NCBI GenBank assembly: GCA_002491565.1
Contig: DKWE01000046.1
Location: 1 to 29,840 of the forward strand
Reading direction: 5' to 3'
From: Lachnospiraceae bacterium UBA7160
GTDB lineage: Bacteria > Bacillota > Clostridia > Lachnospirales > Lachnospiraceae
DNA length: 29,840 nucleotides
Position numbers and translations under genes: made by a program. The notes under the pieces were generated by a model that was not told where the DNA came from, ran no database searches, and saw nothing but the letters and a program-made list of their open reading frames with translations. Positions 7,935-15,541 of this stretch are shown here, piece after piece; position 1 is the stretch's first letter, and each line of letters starts with the position of its first letter.

Positions 7935-9404
7935 TTACTCTTCCCAATCGCCCTCTGCATCCGCGTCAAAGACCGGCTCTTCTCCATCCTCACCATCCAA
8001 AGCATCCAGATCTGTCAGGCCGCCTTCCGCCGCATCTGCATCAAAGAACGGCACTTCTCCATCATCAGAACCGGCATCTTCTCCACCCATGCCAAGTTCC
8101 CCGCCATCCATACTGCTCATATCATCCATGCCGCCCATGCCATCCATACCGCTCATATCATCCATACCGCCCATGCCATTCATGCCGCCCATACCGCCAT
8201 TCTGACTGTAATCATTATAAATAACGGGAGCTCCTTCCACAATCGTCTCCATCGGCATCGCGATATAATCCTCTGCCTCAAGCCCGGCTGTGATCTCATA
8301 TTTCATCAGATTTTCATCATACTCTCCGAGCGTGACCTCATGCTTTTCCAGACGGTCCTTCTCATTGGCGCGCCATACATAGGCTTTCCCATCGTCCTCC
8401 TGCATCAGATAATACTCCTCCAGCCACAGCCCGTCCTTTTTACCATCAGTGCCGGAATCCTCCTCTATGTAGACATGCTGTCCCAAGAGCAGTCCCTCGG
8501 AGTCATCCAGTTCCACATAAAAGGCATAGCTGGAAGACTCTGCGCCGGAGCTGTACCACATATTCTGGTTATCCTCTTCCGCATTGTCCAGCTTGACTTC
8601 GGAAACCATACCGCTCCAGGTAACTGTTTCATCGATTCTGGAATGTATGAGCACTGGCATCCCTTCATATACGGCGTCCATATTCTGTTCATTCAGAGAG
8701 CCCTTGACCCGGTAATCCCCTGCGGACAGAATCGTGATGTAAACTGTTCCATCCTCCGAGCCTCCATAATAATATCCGGAGGACTCTGTACTGTTCGGGT
8801 CCTGAATCTTTTGCACAAGCCCTCCCATCTCGGCTGTCACGGTAGCATTCTTCAAGCCGTCCTTCAGCTGCTCAATCTCACGCTTCTTCGTCTTGATTTC
8901 GTACTCCTGCTGCTTGATCGTGTTCTGCTGGGTCAGGATCATCATGGTATAGTCCAGCTGCTCATCTGCAGAAGCCTTCGCACGGCTCTTTTCCGCTTCC
9001 TCGATGGACTTCTTCGCTACCTCAATCTCTCCCTCTGCCTTCTCGATCTCGATCTCTGCCTCTGCGATCTTGTCCTCATCTTCTGTTGTGTCGTACATGA
9101 AGAGACGCTGTCCCTCTTTGACTTCGTCCCCCTCTTTGACGTAGCATTCCTTGACCTTCCGGTCATTTTCCAGCTTGACCTTCAGCGTCTCCTGCGGCTC
9201 AACCTCGCCTCCAAAGCGGTTGACATAACCGTTGCCGCTCCCGTATCCCGTGATCACTGATATCTGGTCGACGTAGACGGCGTCCTCGCTGTCTGAGGAT
9301 ACTCTCTCCTCCGCGTTCGGCCGCTCATAAAAATAATAATAAGCTCCATAGCCACCGGCCCCTACGATTCCCAGTACCAGAATTGCGATTACTGCTTTTT
9401 TCAT
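7935..9404 (-). CDS. MacA/HlyD-like ABC adaptor with Met/Gly/Asp-rich tail
   Basis: First gene of the exporter operon. The 489-residue product has an N-terminal membrane anchor (about 4-25), the first lipoyl half with YVKEGDEVKEGQRLF (88-102), and an alpha-helical hairpin (about 107-188, rich in Glu and Lys). The second lipoyl half follows (NATVTAEMGGLVQKI, 186-200), then beta-barrel and membrane-proximal domains to about 396. This is a standard adaptor apart from the C-terminus. Residues 403-441 repeat units such as GGM, DDM and DGM, and 450-489 carry two acidic VPFFDADA/PVFDADA repeats. The tail is confirmed by an uninterrupted frame and a 36-bp DNA repeat. Adaptors assemble as hexamers on MacB-type permeases; with adaptor 2 in the same operon a mixed assembly is possible. 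The ATG at 9404 has GGGAAGGG upstream. Confidence 0.9.
   Translation of the reverse strand: MKKAVIAILVLGIVGAGGYGAYYYFYERPNAEERVSSDSEDAVYVDQISVITGYGSGNGYVNRFGGEVEPQETLKVKLENDRKVKECYVKEGDEVKEGQRLFMYDTTEDEDKIAEAEIEIEKAEGEIEVAKKSIEEAEKSRAKASADEQLDYTMMILTQQNTIKQQEYEIKTKKREIEQLKDGLKNATVTAEMGGLVQKIQDPNSTESSGYYYGGSEDGTVYITILSAGDYRVKGSLNEQNMDAVYEGMPVLIHSRIDETVTWSGMVSEVKLDNAEEDNQNMWYSSGAESSSYAFYVELDDSEGLLLGQHVYIEEDSGTDGKKDGLWLEEYYLMQEDDGKAYVWRANEKDRLEKHEVTLGEYDENLMKYEITAGLEAEDYIAMPMETIVEGAPVIYNDYSQNGGMGGMNGMGGMDDMSGMDGMGGMDDMSSMDGGELGMGGEDAGSDDGEVPFFDADAAEGGLTDLDALDGEDGEEPVFDADAEGDWEE
8113..8184 (-). repeat. Two tandem 36-bp coding repeats (Met/Gly/Asp tail)
   Basis: 8113-8148 and 8149-8184 differ at only a few positions and encode 12-residue units of the form MxGMGGMDDMSx in adaptor 1. 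Shorter related units flank them at about 8095-8112 and 8185-8202. Tandem coding repeats of this kind can expand or contract. Confidence 0.8.
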
Positions 9405-9424
9405 TTACGCCCTTCCCTTCAACC

Positions 9425-9528
9425 AATATTCCTACCCGCCTGGTTCCCTGTCAATACGGGTACAGCTTCTATTTGAATCCTCCTGCCCCCTCAAATGGAT
9501 ATTCCGGATTCATTTCTTTAACACTATA
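9425..9528 (-). promoter_or_regulatory. Two candidate promoters for the ABC exporter operon
   Basis: Upstream on the minus strand is an extended -10, TG-G-TATAGT (TATAGT at 9523-9528), without a clear -35, giving a leader of about 110 bases. Closer in, TTGACA (9449-9454) stands 18 bases from AATATT (9425-9430), which would start transcription near 9418, just ahead of the ribosome binding site. Either or both may be used. Confidence 0.5.
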
Positions 9529-9570
9529 CCACAACTTTCAGCAAAAGAAATAGAGAAATTCTTAATACTT

Positions 9571-9636
9571 TAAAAAACCCCGGAATCCTGTGCATCTGAT
9601 GCAAGATTTTTGCAGATGCTCTGATCTTCCGGGGTT
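9571..9636 (-). terminator. Nested-hairpin terminator of glyA
   Basis: A 10-bp outer stem AACCCCGGAA/TTCCGGGGTT (9627-9636 with 9576-9585) encloses an inner GCATCTG/CAGATGC hairpin. A T-tract follows on the minus strand (9572-9577). The plus-strand side ends TTCTTT, so it may work weakly in both directions. It separates glyA from the exporter promoter. Confidence 0.85.
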
Positions 9637-9747
9637 CTTTATAAAACATAGATGAATTTCCAAAGATTGCGCCGCAGACGGTCTCACCGCAGCTACCGTT
9701 CAGAAGCACACCAGGGCGTAACCGGTCAAACCGCAACGCACTGTGCC

Positions 9748-10986
9748 CTACAGCAGCGGATACTTATCCGTAAGAGACTTGACGAGTGCTTTCGCACGCG
9801 CCTCACAATTCTCTTCCTGCTTCAGCATCAGAGTGATGGCTTCCGCGATGACATCCATATCCTGCTCATTCATGCCGCGCGAAGTGACAGCCGGGGTACC
9901 GAGACGCACACCGCTTGTCACGAAAGCGGACTGCGGATCGTTCGGAATGGTGTTCTTATTGCAAGTGATGTTTACACTGTCCAGTAAATGCTCGACCTCT
10001 TTGCCGTTGCGGCCTACACTGGTCAGATCCACAAGCATCAGGTGATTGTCTGTACCTCCGGAAACGATCTTGACGCCGCGGTCCATCAGCCCCTTGCACA
10101 ATGCCTTTGCATTCTTTACGACCGCTTCCTGGTACTGCTTATATTCCGGCTGCAGCGCTTCCTTCAGGCAGACTGCCTTTGCCGCAATCACATGCATCAG
10201 CGGACCGCCCTGTGTTCCCGGGAAAATCGCCTTATTGAAATTCGCCTGCTTCGCAAACTCCTCGCTGGACAGAATCATACCGCCGCGCGGACCACGCAGA
10301 GTCTTGTGCGTCGTAGTTGTCGTCACATGAGCATACGGAATCGGACTTGGATGGACTCCGGCTGCTACCAGCCCGGCAATGTGTGCCATATCCACCATCA
10401 GGTACGCACCTACTTCATCCGCGATTTCACGGAACTTTTTGAAGTCGATCACACGGGCGTATGCACTTGCGCCTGCCACAATCAGCTTCGGCTGGCACTC
10501 CTTCGCAATCCTGCGGACTTCCTCGTAATCGATGAGCCCATCATCATTGACTCCATACGGAACTGCATTGAAATAAGCGCCCGAAAGATTTGCAGGGCTT
10601 CCGTGTGTCAGATGGCCGCCATGTGCCAGATTCATCCCGAGCACGGTATCGCCCGGCTTGAGCAGCGCAAAGAATACCGCCATGTTTGCCTGCGCACCAG
10701 AATGTGGCTGTACGTTCGCATAGGTGCACCCAAACAACTTCATCGCGCGCGCTCTTGCAAGGTCCTCCACAACATCCACGCACTCGCAACCGCCATAATA
10801 GCGCTTTCCCGGATATCCCTCTGCGTATTTATTCGTCAGCGGGCTCCCCATCGCCGCCATCACGGCCTTCGACACCCAGTTTTCCGATGCAATTAATTCA
10901 ATATGGCTGTTCTGCCTCTGCTGCTCGGCTACAATCGCCTCTGCAATTTCCGGATCAACCTTCCTTACTTCCTCAAGTGAATACAT
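9748..10986 (-). CDS. glyA: Serine hydroxymethyltransferase
   Basis: GlyA interconverts serine and glycine using pyridoxal phosphate and tetrahydrofolate, supplying one-carbon units. The 412-residue product contains NSHIELIASENWVSKAVM (26-43), the GGHLTHGS loop (123-130), the DMAHIAGL motif (199-206) and the cofactor-binding lysine in TTTTTHKTLRGPRGG (Lys228). The ATG at 10986 is preferred: GGAGGAAAAGAG precedes it and MYSLEEVRKVDPEIAEAI matches the family N-terminus. The frame extends to 11067 but adds 27 unconserved residues. It is a single-gene unit with its own promoter at 11079-11107 and terminator at 9571-9636. No odd substitutions were noticed. Confidence 0.97.
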   Translation of the reverse strand: MYSLEEVRKVDPEIAEAIVAEQQRQNSHIELIASENWVSKAVMAAMGSPLTNKYAEGYPGKRYYGGCECVDVVEDLARARAMKLFGCTYANVQPHSGAQANMAVFFALLKPGDTVLGMNLAHGGHLTHGSPANLSGAYFNAVPYGVNDDGLIDYEEVRRIAKECQPKLIVAGASAYARVIDFKKFREIADEVGAYLMVDMAHIAGLVAAGVHPSPIPYAHVTTTTTHKTLRGPRGGMILSSEEFAKQANFNKAIFPGTQGGPLMHVIAAKAVCLKEALQPEYKQYQEAVVKNAKALCKGLMDRGVKIVSGGTDNHLMLVDLTSVGRNGKEVEHLLDSVNITCNKNTIPNDPQSAFVTSGVRLGTPAVTSRGMNEQDMDVIAEAITLMLKQEENCEARAKALVKSLTDKYPLL

Positions 10987-11078
10987 CTCTTTTCCTCCAT
11001 CTGTATCTTCCCTGTAATCTTCCACCCACTGTCCCATGGCGAAACAGTATCTTCTATATTTTAACACCAGGTTTAGAT

Positions 11079-11107
11079 ATGATACTTCTCTTTCCTGGAA
11101 AAGTCAA
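11079..11107 (-). promoter_or_regulatory. Sigma-A-type promoter of glyA
   Basis: On the minus strand TTGACT (11102-11107) and TATCAT (11079-11084) are 17 bases apart, giving a leader of about 86 bases before the 10986 start. The divergent 10987-11371 stretch also holds a 6-bp hairpin, GTCCGC/GCGGAC (11136-11152), which could be an operator. No known riboswitch fold was recognised in the short leader. Confidence 0.75.
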
Positions 11108-11295
11108 GTGGTTTGTACGCCATTCTTTTCCATTTGTCCGCTATACGCGGACTCTCAAATAGTTTACCCGCGCAACCCATCATTCCAGAGGTTCCACTCA
11201 CAGATAATTCCTATGTCTAACTTCATCGAACCATGACACACCCGGTCACTTTTTGTCGCACATAAAAATATCTTTTATCACATATGCATTTTTTG

Positions 11296-11324
11296 TTGAC
11301 AAATATTCCAGAATCAGGTAAACT
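11296..11324 (+). promoter_or_regulatory. Sigma-A-type promoter of the DUF1294 gene
   Basis: TTGACA (11296-11301) and TAAACT (11319-11324) are 17 bases apart. Transcription would begin near 11331, 41 bases before the ATG at 11372. Two GGAGG motifs (11349-11356 and 11363-11367) precede the start; the nearer one is only four bases away. Confidence 0.8.
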
Positions 11325-11371
11325 AAAGAAAATCTTGCTCATATTATTGGAGGAGGCATCCTGGAGGGAGT

Positions 11372-12661
11372 ATGCATACGGTTCTGATTACATACATTAT
11401 CCTGGTCAACCTGTGGGGCTTCGTGTTGATGGGAATCGATAAAAGAAAAGCAAAGAAGCACCTGTGGCGCGTCCCGGAACGGACGCTTTTCCTTACTGCC
11501 CTGTTTCTCGGAAGCATTGGCATCCTGGTCGGTATGCGCGTGTTCCGACACAAGACAAAGCACCGCTCCTTTACCTTTGGGATTCCTGCGATTCTGATTC
11601 TGCAGCTGGCTCTGCTTGTTGCACTTGCCGCCTTGCACAGACGCCAGATGGGCAGCCCGGTGCGTACCGTAAAAAATGAGCTCTCTTTGATCCGAGAGCT
11701 CGACTCTGATACCATTCAGTCTTACATATCTTTTGATAACCTTACGAATTCACACATTGCGTCCGGCGCCATCAGCGCAGACACTGCAGAGGCCGTGGCG
11801 CTTTTTTTTAAACAGTTTCGGTATGATATCCAGGATGTTGAGATCAACGACAACACCGCCACAGTGCATGTCAATATCACCAATCTGGACATGCGCGCAC
11901 TCTCTCAGGATCTCTGCGCTGAGATTCTGAAGCAAACGGTCGCCATCTATCCATCTGAAGAGGAGATGACGATCAACGGCTATTACCAGCTTCTGCACGA
12001 CACGCTTCAGGCTAACGACTATCCGAAGACTACCACGATCGCCACCTTTCACCTGAAGCAGGAGGAAAGCGGGTGGGTAATTCTTGCCGATGAGACACTG
12101 GAGGACGAGCTGGTAAGCGGCTTTATCTCCTGCATGAACGACCCTTATATCCTGCCGGTCTCCACAATTCTCTCGATTCAGCTCGATGCCTTCAAGGCCC
12201 TCGATGCCGCGCAGTGGAAAGAATACCTGAACATCGAAGATCTTTTTGCTACCTATAATACAGAGTACTATAGCGAGATTGATGACGCATACGTTCAGGC
12301 ACTGGCTGAATGCTTTGACTATGAGATCCTGCGGTGCCAGGAACAGGGCGATGAAGCCACGGCAGCAGTACGCATTACGAGCCTCGATATGCCTGGGATC
12401 CTGACACAGTACAAGCAGGCAATTTTAGGCTATGCCTCCACAACACAGTCCATCCGTGACAACTCCACCGCTGTATCCAATGAAACCTCCCGGCTGCTTC
12501 TGGAAGCGCTAAAGGCACACGAGGGTACGCATTCCACGGACATCGACATGACTTTCCACAATAATGGCAATGCCTGGGATATCTATTTTGACGAAACCTT
12601 CACCAACGCAGTGATGGGCGACATGGATCTGGCAATCGAAACCTTTAACACCGTAGCCTAG
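11372..12661 (+). CDS. DUF1294 membrane protein with duplicated extracytoplasmic domain
   Basis: The 429-residue product is the only clear plus-strand gene here. Residues 1-88 match DUF1294: three membrane spans (about 4-22, 38-55, 70-89) with MGIDKRKAKKHLWRVPE after the first, and a GSIGILVGMRVFRHKTKH loop. DUF1294 proteins are usually only about 85-110 residues, function unknown. The rest (about 98-429) is an added soluble region. It appears to be two copies of one domain, each running from a helix through a YDI/YEI strand and an ITNLDM/ITSLDM strand to a (V/I)...DET strand. This pattern resembles small NTF2-like lipoprotein domains, but that is inference. The gene has its own promoter, and its TAG stop overlaps the stop of the opposing HD-GYP gene. 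Confidence 0.85.
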   Translation: MHTVLITYIILVNLWGFVLMGIDKRKAKKHLWRVPERTLFLTALFLGSIGILVGMRVFRHKTKHRSFTFGIPAILILQLALLVALAALHRRQMGSPVRTVKNELSLIRELDSDTIQSYISFDNLTNSHIASGAISADTAEAVALFFKQFRYDIQDVEINDNTATVHVNITNLDMRALSQDLCAEILKQTVAIYPSEEEMTINGYYQLLHDTLQANDYPKTTTIATFHLKQEESGWVILADETLEDELVSGFISCMNDPYILPVSTILSIQLDAFKALDAAQWKEYLNIEDLFATYNTEYYSEIDDAYVQALAECFDYEILRCQEQGDEATAAVRITSLDMPGILTQYKQAILGYASTTQSIRDNSTAVSNETSRLLLEALKAHEGTHSTDIDMTFHNNGNAWDIYFDETFTNAVMGDMDLAIETFNTVA

Positions 12662-13317
12662 CCCTCCTGCAAATTCCGGTAAGCGGCAAGCTCTTCATCC
12701 ATCCAGATCAGGCGGGACAGAGATTCTTCGACTTCAAAATGGTTAATCATCTGGTCCAGGCCATCCTCATGAATGACACGCAAAAATGCCAGAAACACCT
12801 GAATGTCGTAGTACCTGGACTCATCAATCATCAGCTCAATTGCTGTATCCGCATCAAATGCTCTGCGGTAGGGGCGATCCGTCGTCAGCGCCGCAAACAC
12901 ATCGCATACCCGGATAATCCGCGCCCCGAACGGGATCTCCTCCTGTGTCAGATTGTTCGGATATCCGCTTCCATCGCAATTCTCATGGTGGTAACGCACC
13001 ATATCCACAATGGTCTTCGGATAACCGACCTGCTCCAGATAATTCGCTCCCAGAGAAGAATGTCTGCGTACATATTTCATTTCTTCGACAATCAGTGTCT
13101 CTTCTTTTTTTCCATTTACGTATTTTGTCAGCTCCAGCTTGCCGATATCGTGCAAAAAGCCTGCAATTGCCAGCTCATGGCACTGCATTTCCGCAAAACC
13201 CAGCTTTTTCCCAGTATGATACGCCAGGTTGCTGACACAGATGCCATGGGACAGCTCCTTCATCACACTCGATTGAATAATCGGATATTTTTTGTGATAT
13301 TGACCTGCCTCACTCAT
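12658..13317 (-). CDS. Stand-alone HD-GYP domain phosphohydrolase
   Basis: HD-GYP proteins hydrolyse cyclic di-nucleotides, usually cyclic di-GMP, in the cytoplasm. The 219-residue product is essentially one domain: HDIGK (56-60), HHENCDGSGYP (110-120, the HHE and GYP motifs), the later metal aspartate in RVCDVFAAL (Asp139), and TTDRPYR (145-151). All expected metal and GYP residues are visible. No receiver, GAF or membrane segment is attached, so its input signal is unclear. The ATG at 13317 is preferred over an upstream TTG; it overlaps the hemZ stop by eight bases, suggesting coupled translation as last gene of the apt-rel operon. A more general HD phosphohydrolase activity cannot be excluded. 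Confidence 0.88.
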   Translation of the reverse strand: MSEAGQYHKKYPIIQSSVMKELSHGICVSNLAYHTGKKLGFAEMQCHELAIAGFLHDIGKLELTKYVNGKKEETLIVEEMKYVRRHSSLGANYLEQVGYPKTIVDMVRYHHENCDGSGYPNNLTQEEIPFGARIIRVCDVFAALTTDRPYRRAFDADTAIELMIDESRYYDIQVFLAFLRVIHEDGLDQMINHFEVEESLSRLIWMDEELAAYRNLQEG

Positions 13318-14809
13318 GAATCCCCGACCTCTTTCTCTCAATCATCTCATCAATACGCTCGATATAATTTTTGATATCCTTGACATTCTCGATCCGCTCA
13401 ATGCGGTCCTTCGCCAGAACGAGCTTTGTCGATGCACCCGCTCCGAGCGCCAGAATGCTCTGCACCTCTTCCATGATCAGGATATTGTAGATTCCGGCCT
13501 TTCCTTCCTTGGAATACCCGACGTTTTCAAAATTTCCGGCCATGTTTTTCTGGCGGTACAGATAATAGGGCGCATGGCCTGCCTGCCTTGCATACTGCGC
13601 TGTCATATCCATAATCGCGCAATTATTCGTAAACGTCATCTCTTTATATTCGTCCCGGAACATCTTCAGCCGTGCTGCACGCTTGACTGCCAGTGAGTGT
13701 ACCGTAATACTGTCCGGATCCAGACGCACAACCTCCTTCAGCGTATGCTCGACCTCCCGCTGTTCTTCTCCGGGAAGCCCTACGATCAGATCCATATTAA
13801 TGTTGTCAAACCCCATGTCACGCGCAAGAGAAAACGCCTGAATGGTCTGCTCGACCGTATGTCGCCTGCCGATCAGATCCAGCGTCTTCTGGTTCATCGT
13901 CTGCGGATTGATGGAAATTCTCGTAATCCCGTGCGCGCGCAACACCGCAAGCTTCTCCCGCGTGATGCTGTCCGGCCGCCCTGCCTCCACCGTAAACTCT
14001 AAAAGCCTGCTGTAGTCGAACCGTTCCTCCAGCTTGTTAAGCAACCGCTCCAGCTGATACGGTTCCAGCGTCGTCGGCGTACCTCCGCCTATGTAAATCG
14101 TGTTCAGCTCCTTATCAGCGAACGCATCTGATACATAGTCAATTTCACGGCACAGAGCATCCAGGTAGGCGTCTACCTGATTTTTCCACAGCGCAAGCGG
14201 ACTTGAACTGAAAGAACAATATAAGCAGATACTCGGACAGAATGGAATGCCCACATAGAGGCTGTAGCCATTCTGATAATTGATATCCTTTAAAATATGA
14301 CGCTCCCGGTTCGCAATTGCGATGGCAAGCGCGGTCTTTTCCCTGCTCGTATAATAGGTGTCCCGCATGTGCACTGCGATATCCGCATTTTTCCATCCCT
14401 GCTCCAGCAGCGCCATCGGAATTTTTGTCGGTCGGATCCCGGTCAGATCCCCCCACGGAAGTGTCTGATTCGTGTACTTTGAGAGCATCCGGTAGATCAG
14501 GCGCTTCAGCTCGTTCTTCGAGTCATGACGTTCCTGCCGGTCCGCGCTCGTCTGCGGTTTGCCGGACTGCACTGTGAACGGATGGGGCAGCGAGACAGTA
14601 TCCTCCATCAACAGCTCGCCCGCTGCATCCACAAGACGCACGGTGATATCTGCTACCGCAAAAGAAATCACCAGCCTCAAAGACACTTCCGCCTCTTCCT
14701 CCGGTGCTTCCTCATATACAATCTTTACGTGCACCCCTGGAAAAAATGCCTGTACCAGGGAATGCACATCATATTCAAAGGTATGTCGGTTTAACTGTAC
14801 GATGATCAT
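13310..14809 (-). CDS. hemZ: HemZ-type coproporphyrinogen dehydrogenase (radical SAM)
   Basis: HemZ is the HemN-related radical SAM protein of Firmicutes, assigned to oxygen-independent oxidation of coproporphyrinogen III. The 499-residue product has the iron-sulfur motif CPSICLYC (Cys191, Cys195, Cys198) inside YVGIPFCPSICLYCSFSS, then NTIYIGGGTPTTL, the SINPQTMN segment and NMDLIVGLPGE, all of the HemN class. The N-terminal 180 residues, with the conserved DLTGIRPTKI, distinguish HemZ from HemN and HemW. Some HemN relatives are chaperones or methyltransferases, so the exact reaction is inferred. The ATG at 14809 follows the MBL gene by 21 bases. The apt-rel-MBL-hemZ order is common in Clostridia, although hisS-aspS often follow and are replaced here by the HD-GYP gene. 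Confidence 0.9.
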   Translation of the reverse strand: MIIVQLNRHTFEYDVHSLVQAFFPGVHVKIVYEEAPEEEAEVSLRLVISFAVADITVRLVDAAGELLMEDTVSLPHPFTVQSGKPQTSADRQERHDSKNELKRLIYRMLSKYTNQTLPWGDLTGIRPTKIPMALLEQGWKNADIAVHMRDTYYTSREKTALAIAIANRERHILKDINYQNGYSLYVGIPFCPSICLYCSFSSSPLALWKNQVDAYLDALCREIDYVSDAFADKELNTIYIGGGTPTTLEPYQLERLLNKLEERFDYSRLLEFTVEAGRPDSITREKLAVLRAHGITRISINPQTMNQKTLDLIGRRHTVEQTIQAFSLARDMGFDNINMDLIVGLPGEEQREVEHTLKEVVRLDPDSITVHSLAVKRAARLKMFRDEYKEMTFTNNCAIMDMTAQYARQAGHAPYYLYRQKNMAGNFENVGYSKEGKAGIYNILIMEEVQSILALGAGASTKLVLAKDRIERIENVKDIKNYIERIDEMIERKRSGIHE

Positions 14810-14830
14810 TCGCTTTTCCTTCGTTTCTCT

Positions 14831-15457
14831 CTAATAAGGGTTATACCGCCGCTCATAGCCGATATCTGTTTCTTCCCCGTGCCCCGGATAAACCATCGTA
14901 CCGGCAGGCAGGGAAAACAGCGTAGCATGCAGTGATTCGTGGAGCCGTCCCATGCTCCCTGTCGGGAAATCTGTCCTCCCCACGCTGCCACGAAACAGCG
15001 TATCTCCGGAAAACAGTATCCCCTCCTGGGGAAGATAATAGCAGACGCTTCCAGCCGTATGTCCCGGTGTATGCAGCACACGAATCTGGAAACCGGCGAG
15101 CTGCAGCTCCTCCTGGTCCGCAAGCAGGCGGTCTGCCTGAATGGTAAGGCTGCCGCTGTAAAACGCAGAAAGATTTTTTTCGGTATCCAGAAGAATCTCT
15201 TCCTCCGGCGCCGATGCCAGCACCGGTACCGGAAATCTTCTACGCAGTGCGCTAACCGCGCCGATATGGTCAAAATGACCGTGTGTCAGCAGAATCGCCT
15301 CCGGCTTCAGACTCCTTTTCTCTATGCGCTCCACAATACGTCTCGCTTCATCCGCCGGGTCAATCACCACCACAGCACGTGTCCTGGAATTTGTCAACAG
15401 ATAGCAATTTGTCTCAAGCATCCCAAGCACCAAGGTCTCTATCCTCAAATCACTCAT
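14831..15457 (-). CDS. MBL-fold metallo-hydrolase (glyoxalase II-like, YqgX family)
   Basis: The 208-residue product is a compact metallo-beta-lactamase fold protein. It shows the zinc-binding motif THGHFDH, the later histidine in HTPGHTAGSV, the bridging aspartate in FSGDTLF and the final histidine in VYPGHGEET, all in order. Its short length and the GRTDFPTGS segment resemble the YcbL/YqgX group related to glyoxalase II. Members hydrolyse thioesters such as S-lactoylglutathione, but the substrate is unproven here. It lies 84 bases after rel and 21 before hemZ. This MBL gene next to rel is a recurrent Clostridia arrangement, so it is probably part of the same transcript. Confidence 0.9.
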   Translation of the reverse strand: MSDLRIETLVLGMLETNCYLLTNSRTRAVVVIDPADEARRIVERIEKRSLKPEAILLTHGHFDHIGAVSALRRRFPVPVLASAPEEEILLDTEKNLSAFYSGSLTIQADRLLADQEELQLAGFQIRVLHTPGHTAGSVCYYLPQEGILFSGDTLFRGSVGRTDFPTGSMGRLHESLHATLFSLPAGTMVYPGHGEETDIGYERRYNPY

Positions 15458-15541
15458 ACTAGCTCCTTTGTTCCTATCATTTGTTCTTCGTACATGGGGC
15501 CGCCAGGAAATCCCGTTGAAACCAGCGCTGCCATGTGTAGC

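Noticed and set aside
8095..8202. CRISPR-like or intergenic repeat array
   Set aside because: The repeats are in frame within adaptor 1, contiguous without spacers, and encode Met/Gly/Asp units.
8340..9260. 306-codon plus-strand frame opposite adaptor 1
   Set aside because: It is the antisense of the Glu/Lys-rich coiled-coil region, which yields Leu-rich translations, and has no binding site or recognisable motif.
2580..9404. Calling the ABC operon a macrolide or drug exporter
   Set aside because: MacAB resemblance alone does not set the substrate, and Gram-positive relatives have varied roles.
10987..11072. Riboswitch (glycine, ZTP or similar) ahead of glyA
   Set aside because: The leader from the inferred start point is only about 86 bases and shows no recognisable conserved core.
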